DNA of 64,000 bases from an uncultured Muribaculum sp. Lineage in GTDB: Bacteria; Bacteroidota; Bacteroidia; Bacteroidales; Muribaculaceae. Within the stretch, counting starts at the first letter, position 1. Each line of letters begins with the position of its first letter. Under the pieces are notes generated by a model, which was not told the DNA's origin, made no database searches, and saw only the letters and a list, made by a program, of their open reading frames with translations. A program made the translations under genes and the position numbers. This document shows positions 60,299-64,000 of this stretch, piece after piece. The stretch lies in the NCBI RefSeq assembly GCF_910583865.1, contig NZ_CAJTYX010000002.1, forward strand, positions 1 to 64,000. The letters run 5' to 3'.

Positions 60299-61795
60299 AT
60301 GAGTGATAGACTTTTCATATTCGATACCACTCTTCGCGACGGCGAGCAAGTGCCGGGCTGCCAGCTCAACACAGTCGAGAAGATCGAGGTTGCCAAAGCC
60401 CTTGAGGAGCTTGGTGTCGATGTCATAGAAGCCGGATTTCCGGTGTCGAGTCCCGGCGACTTCAATTCCGTTGTGGAAATATCCAAGGCTGTGACTTGGC
60501 CTACTATCTGTGCCTTGACCCGCGCGGTGGAAAATGACATACGTGTGGCCGCCGAGTCGCTGCAATATGCCAAGCATAAGCGTATACACACGGGCATAGG
60601 GACTTCCGATCCACACATTAAATATAAGTTCAACTCCAACCGCCAGGATATTCTTGAGCGTGCCGTTGCGGCCGTAAAGTATGCCAAGAGCTTCGTGGAG
60701 GATGTGCAATTCTATGCCGAGGATGCCGGTCGTACCGAAAATGAGTACCTTGCTCGTGTGGTTGAGGCCGTAGTCAAAGCCGGAGCTACTGTGATAAATA
60801 TTCCCGACACCACAGGTTACTGCATGCCGTGGGAATTCGGGGAGAAGATTAAGTATCTTATGGAGCATGTCGACGGCATACACCGGGTGACGATTGCCAC
60901 CCACTGCCACAACGACCTCGGTATGGCCACCGCCAACACCATATCCGGAATCATGGGTGGCGCACGCCAGGCCGAAGTCACCATCAACGGAATCGGAGAG
61001 CGTGCCGGCAACACCTCTCTTGAAGAGGTGGTGATGGCGTTCCGGTCACATAAGGAATTAGGTATCGACACAAATATCAATACCACCAAGATATGCGGGA
61101 TAAGCCGGCTTGTATCTTCATTGATGAATATGCCGGTGCAGCCCAACAAGGCCATAGTGGGTCGCAACGCATTTGCCCACAGCTCCGGCATACATCAGGA
61201 CGGCGTGCTGAAAAATCGTGAAAGTTACGAGATAATCGATCCGAAGGATGTCGGTGTCGATGAGAACTCCATTGTGCTTACCGCTCGCTCCGGGCGTGCC
61301 GCCCTAAAGCATCGTCTGCATGTGCTCGGCGTGGATCTCGACAAGGAGGCGCTCGACAAGGCTTACGACGCATTTCTTCGTCTGGCTGACAGGAAGAAGG
61401 AGATCAACGACGATGACGTGCTGATGCTCGCTGGCGAGCACCACAAGGCCAACCGCCGTATGAAGCTCGACTTCCTTCAGGTGACATCGGGCGTAGGAGT
61501 GAAGTCGGTGGCCTCGATCGGTCTCGACATCGCAGGGGAAAAGTTCGAGGCATGCGCCTCAGGCAACGGTCCTGTCGATGCCGCCATCACCGCCATCAAG
61601 CAGATAATCCACAGGAAGATGCTGGTAAAGGAATTCCTTATCCAGGCCATAAACAAAGGCTCGAACGACATAGGGAAGGTGCATATGACAGTTGAGTATG
61701 ACGGTACGAGTTATTATGGTTTCTCCGCCAATACCGACATCATAGCGGCTTCTGCCGAAGCTTTCATAGACGCGATCAATAAATTCGTACATTGA
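60299..61795 (+). CDS. leuA: 2-isopropylmalate synthase
   Basis: LeuA condenses 2-ketoisovalerate with acetyl-CoA, the committed leucine step. The 498-residue protein has DTTLRDGEQVPGCQLN (metal site), THCHNDLG (His pair), TINGIGERAGNTSLEEV and a C-terminal LeuA dimer/allosteric domain (LDFLQVTSGVGVKSVASIGL). It overlaps the longer reading of leuC and is separated from its true start by 23 bases. Confidence 0.95.
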   Translation: MSDRLFIFDTTLRDGEQVPGCQLNTVEKIEVAKALEELGVDVIEAGFPVSSPGDFNSVVEISKAVTWPTICALTRAVENDIRVAAESLQYAKHKRIHTGIGTSDPHIKYKFNSNRQDILERAVAAVKYAKSFVEDVQFYAEDAGRTENEYLARVVEAVVKAGATVINIPDTTGYCMPWEFGEKIKYLMEHVDGIHRVTIATHCHNDLGMATANTISGIMGGARQAEVTINGIGERAGNTSLEEVVMAFRSHKELGIDTNINTTKICGISRLVSSLMNMPVQPNKAIVGRNAFAHSSGIHQDGVLKNRESYEIIDPKDVGVDENSIVLTARSGRAALKHRLHVLGVDLDKEALDKAYDAFLRLADRKKEINDDDVLMLAGEHHKANRRMKLDFLQVTSGVGVKSVASIGLDIAGEKFEACASGNGPVDAAITAIKQIIHRKMLVKEFLIQAINKGSNDIGKVHMTVEYDGTSYYGFSANTDIIAASAEAFIDAINKFVH

Positions 61796-61818
61796 CCACA
61801 TACGGTAGAGGAAAAATC

Positions 61819-63213
61819 ATGCCTAAGACTCTTTTCGACAAGATATGGGACTCACATGCCGTCAACGTGATTGACGGAGGCCCCACTCAGTTATATATCG
61901 ACCGTCATTATTGCCACGAGGTGACGAGCCCGCAGGCTTTCGACGGTCTGCGCCGTCGCGGGTTGAAAGTGTTCCGTCCGGGGCGCACGATATGTTCTCC
62001 AGACCATAATATACCGACACAACATCAGGATTGCCCGATTGCAGATCCCGTGTCGCGCAACCAGGTGGAAACGTTAAGGCGCAATGCCGCCGAATTCGGT
62101 ATCGACATTTTCGATATCGGACATGAGCGCAACGGCATCATCCATGTGATAGGCCCTGAGAACGCTCTTACATTGCCCGGATACACCATAGTCTGCGGCG
62201 ACAGCCATACCTCGACGCATGGTGCATTTGGAGCCGTGGCTTTCGGCATAGGTACCTCGGAAGTGGAGATGGTGCTTGCCTCGCAATGCATATTGCAACC
62301 AAAGCCCAAATCGATGCGCATAACGATTGACGGCAACCTGCGCCCGGGAGTAACGGCCAAGGACGTGGCCCTTTATGTCATAGCCCGAATGACTACTTCC
62401 GGTGCCACGGGCTATTTCGTGGAATATGCCGGAGAGGTGGTGCGCGATATGTCGATGGAAGAGCGTATGACGCTATGCAACCTGTCGATAGAGATGGGCG
62501 CTCGTGGAGGCATGGTCGCTCCCGACGAAACCACGTTCGCCTATCTCAAAGGACGCGACTTCGCTCCTAAGGGTGAGGCTTGGGACAAGGCCGTGGCTTA
62601 TTGGCGCACGCTTCCGACCGATGCAGATGCCGTGTTTGACGCCGAGGTACGTTTTGACGCTGCCGATATCGAGCCTCGGCTGACGTTCGGTACGAACCCG
62701 GGTATGGGTATAGGCATCTCGGAGTCTGTGCCTGCCAATCCCGGAAAGAATGACGCGGAGCGTGCCGGATATACACGTTCATTGCGCTATATGGGTTTTG
62801 AAGAGGGGGAAAAATTGACCGGTACGCGTGTCGACTATATTTTTGTCGGGAGCTGTACCAACGGTCGTTTTGAGGATTTCCGTCTATTCGCCGATATGGT
62901 GAAAGGGAAGAAAAAAGCTCCGGGAGTCATCGTATGGCTTGTGCCCGGAAGCCGCAAGGTGATGGAGCAGTTGCGCCGTGCCGGAATCGACAAGACGCTC
63001 GCGGAAGCGGGCTTCGAGCTTCGGGAACCGGGGTGTTCGGCATGTCTGGCTATGAACGACGATAAGGTCGCGCCGGGTAAATTGTGTGTCTCCACTTCCA
63101 ACCGCAATTTTGAAGGTAGGCAAGGCCCCGGGTCGCGTACCATACTTGCAGGGGTGCCTCTGGCAGCCGCTGCGGCTCTGACCGGATATATCACGGATCC
63201 ACGGACAATATAA
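61819..63213 (+). CDS. leuC: 3-isopropylmalate dehydratase large subunit
   Basis: LeuC with LeuD isomerises isopropylmalate using a 4Fe-4S cluster. The 464-residue aconitase-like protein has VCGDSHTSTHGAFGA, VGSCTNGR and PGCSACLAMN, carrying the cluster cysteines. Start 61819 (MPKTLFDKIWDSHAV) is the family start; the frame to 61792 is an extension overlapping leuA. Confidence 0.96.
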   Translation: MPKTLFDKIWDSHAVNVIDGGPTQLYIDRHYCHEVTSPQAFDGLRRRGLKVFRPGRTICSPDHNIPTQHQDCPIADPVSRNQVETLRRNAAEFGIDIFDIGHERNGIIHVIGPENALTLPGYTIVCGDSHTSTHGAFGAVAFGIGTSEVEMVLASQCILQPKPKSMRITIDGNLRPGVTAKDVALYVIARMTTSGATGYFVEYAGEVVRDMSMEERMTLCNLSIEMGARGGMVAPDETTFAYLKGRDFAPKGEAWDKAVAYWRTLPTDADAVFDAEVRFDAADIEPRLTFGTNPGMGIGISESVPANPGKNDAERAGYTRSLRYMGFEEGEKLTGTRVDYIFVGSCTNGRFEDFRLFADMVKGKKKAPGVIVWLVPGSRKVMEQLRRAGIDKTLAEAGFELREPGCSACLAMNDDKVAPGKLCVSTSNRNFEGRQGPGSRTILAGVPLAAAAALTGYITDPRTI

Positions 63214-63226
63214 AAAGCGTATTGAA

Positions 63227-63823
63227 ATGGACGAGAAGATAACAGTTATAACTTCCACGGCTGTGCCTCTGCCGGTGGAGAATGTAGATACCGACCAGAT
63301 TATTCCGGCACGTTTCCTTAAGGCCACATCGCGTGAAGGATTCGGCGACAATCTGTTTCGCGACTGGCGCTTCGACAAGGAAGGGAACAAGGTCGAAAGT
63401 TTCGTTCTGAACGACCCGCGCTACTCGGGATGCATACTTATTGCCGGGAAGAATTTCGGCAGTGGATCGTCGCGTGAGCATGCCGCCTGGGCAATTCACG
63501 ATTATGGTTTCCGGGTGGTGGTGTCGAGCTTTTTCGCCGATATCCACAAGAACAATGAATTAAATAATTTCGTTCTCCCGGTAGTGGTGAGCGAGGATTT
63601 CCTTCGTGAGCTTTTCAACACGGTACATGCCGATCCCAAAGCTGAATTGCGGGTGGATTTGCCGCAGCAGACCATCACTAACCTGTCGACGGGCCGGTGG
63701 GAGCATTTTGATATTAATCCGTACAAGAAGCATTGCCTGCTCAACGGCCTTGACGACATATCCTATCTGCTTTCCCGCAAGAGTGATACCGAGAAGTATG
63801 AGCGTGATGCCGACCATTATTAA
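63227..63823 (+). CDS. leuD: 3-isopropylmalate dehydratase small subunit
   Basis: The 198-residue swivel domain partner of LeuC has VDTDQIIPARFLKA and NFGSGSSREHAAWAI, the substrate loop. It starts 13 bases after leuC and leuB begins 47 bases later. Confidence 0.96.
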   Translation: MDEKITVITSTAVPLPVENVDTDQIIPARFLKATSREGFGDNLFRDWRFDKEGNKVESFVLNDPRYSGCILIAGKNFGSGSSREHAAWAIHDYGFRVVVSSFFADIHKNNELNNFVLPVVVSEDFLRELFNTVHADPKAELRVDLPQQTITNLSTGRWEHFDINPYKKHCLLNGLDDISYLLSRKSDTEKYERDADHY

Positions 63824-63870
63824 GTCATCTAAAAGATTGTTTAAAACAGTCACTAAATAATTTCGAGCCT

Positions 63871-64000
63871 ATGAATTTTAAGATAGCCGTATTGCCCGGT
63901 GACGGCATTGGCCCCGAGATATCCGCACAAGGTGTACTTGTGATGAAGAAAACGTGTGAGCGCTTCGGCCATACCGTAGAGTTCGCCTATGGCCTTGTGG
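63871..64000 (+). CDS. leuB: 3-isopropylmalate dehydrogenase, N-terminal part (cut by window end)
   Basis: From ATG 63871 the frame reads MNFKIAVLPGDGIGPEI, then MKKTCERFGHTVEFAYGLV, the start of the isocitrate/isopropylmalate dehydrogenase family. Its place after leuD makes it leuB. The remainder lies outside the window. Confidence 0.9.
   Translation, partial: MNFKIAVLPGDGIGPEISAQGVLVMKKTCERFGHTVEFAYGLV

Overview
The window looks like a chromosomal segment of a Bacteroidales bacterium, most likely a gut Muribaculaceae or close relative. Support comes from many TAnnTTTG (-7) promoter elements typical of Bacteroidota, type IX secretion parts (PorQ and the plug protein), Bacteroidota-restricted families (DUF3109, Porin_10, DUF5103) and the thi and leu gene arrangements. 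No 16S or other taxonomic marker is present, so the placement is an inference.

Layout. 1-4676 is an AT-richer accessory island next to the 3' end of a tRNA-Arg(CCG) gene. It holds a headless BRO-N-like fragment, a complete IS982-family element with inverted repeats and target duplication, a two-gene cassette (an ATPase with a TOPRIM-like C-terminus plus a Dam-type adenine methylase) with its own promoter, a small ORF behind a divergent promoter, and a stub of a tyrosine integrase. 4962-9672 is a plus-strand housekeeping run: ung, a C_GCAxxG_C_C protein, the T9SS plug protein, a DUF3109 protein, the PgeF-like oxidase and a SpoU methyltransferase.

9685-19615 is the most unusual part: a tightly packed minus-strand operon of seven envelope proteins. 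In transcription order these are a CHASE2 membrane sensor, an unknown secreted protein, a beta-propeller protein, a TPR-caspase with an intact His/Cys dyad, a DUF4384 protein, an LPP20-like protein and a transglutaminase-like protease with an intact Cys/His/Asp triad. The first gene carries a run of nine G bases that puts the natural ATG and promoter one base out of frame with the rest, a candidate phase-variation switch. I recognise no named system with this composition.

19720-24848 holds a Nudix hydrolase, a lipoprotein, a RelA-type (p)ppGpp synthetase with a degraded hydrolase domain, engB and trmN6. 24873-29927 is a thiamine operon (thiD, thiS, a TenI-like gene, thiE, thiG, thiC) behind a TPP riboswitch, with no thiF or thiH. 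29964-33584 contains an omega-amidase-like enzyme, an acyltransferase, a small conserved protein, a TonB-domain protein and porQ. A Crp-family regulator follows, then a perfect 18-bp CRP/FNR-type palindrome placed about 42 bases upstream of the inferred start of a two-gene DUF3857/transglutaminase unit.

38500-42915 is an overlapping operon: cmk, ispH, an exonuclease, a lipoprotein, a polyprenyl synthase and tatD. 43011-47389 encodes a glycosyltransferase, a flippase-like membrane protein, kdsB and a non-catalytic M16 peptidase homologue. Then come a Trp/Gly-rich secreted repeat protein, a FadL-like barrel, glnS, a TPR protein with a Porin_10 barrel, rubrerythrin (minus strand), prmA, an ABC exporter pair, and the leucine operon leuA-leuC-leuD-leuB, with leuB cut by the window end.
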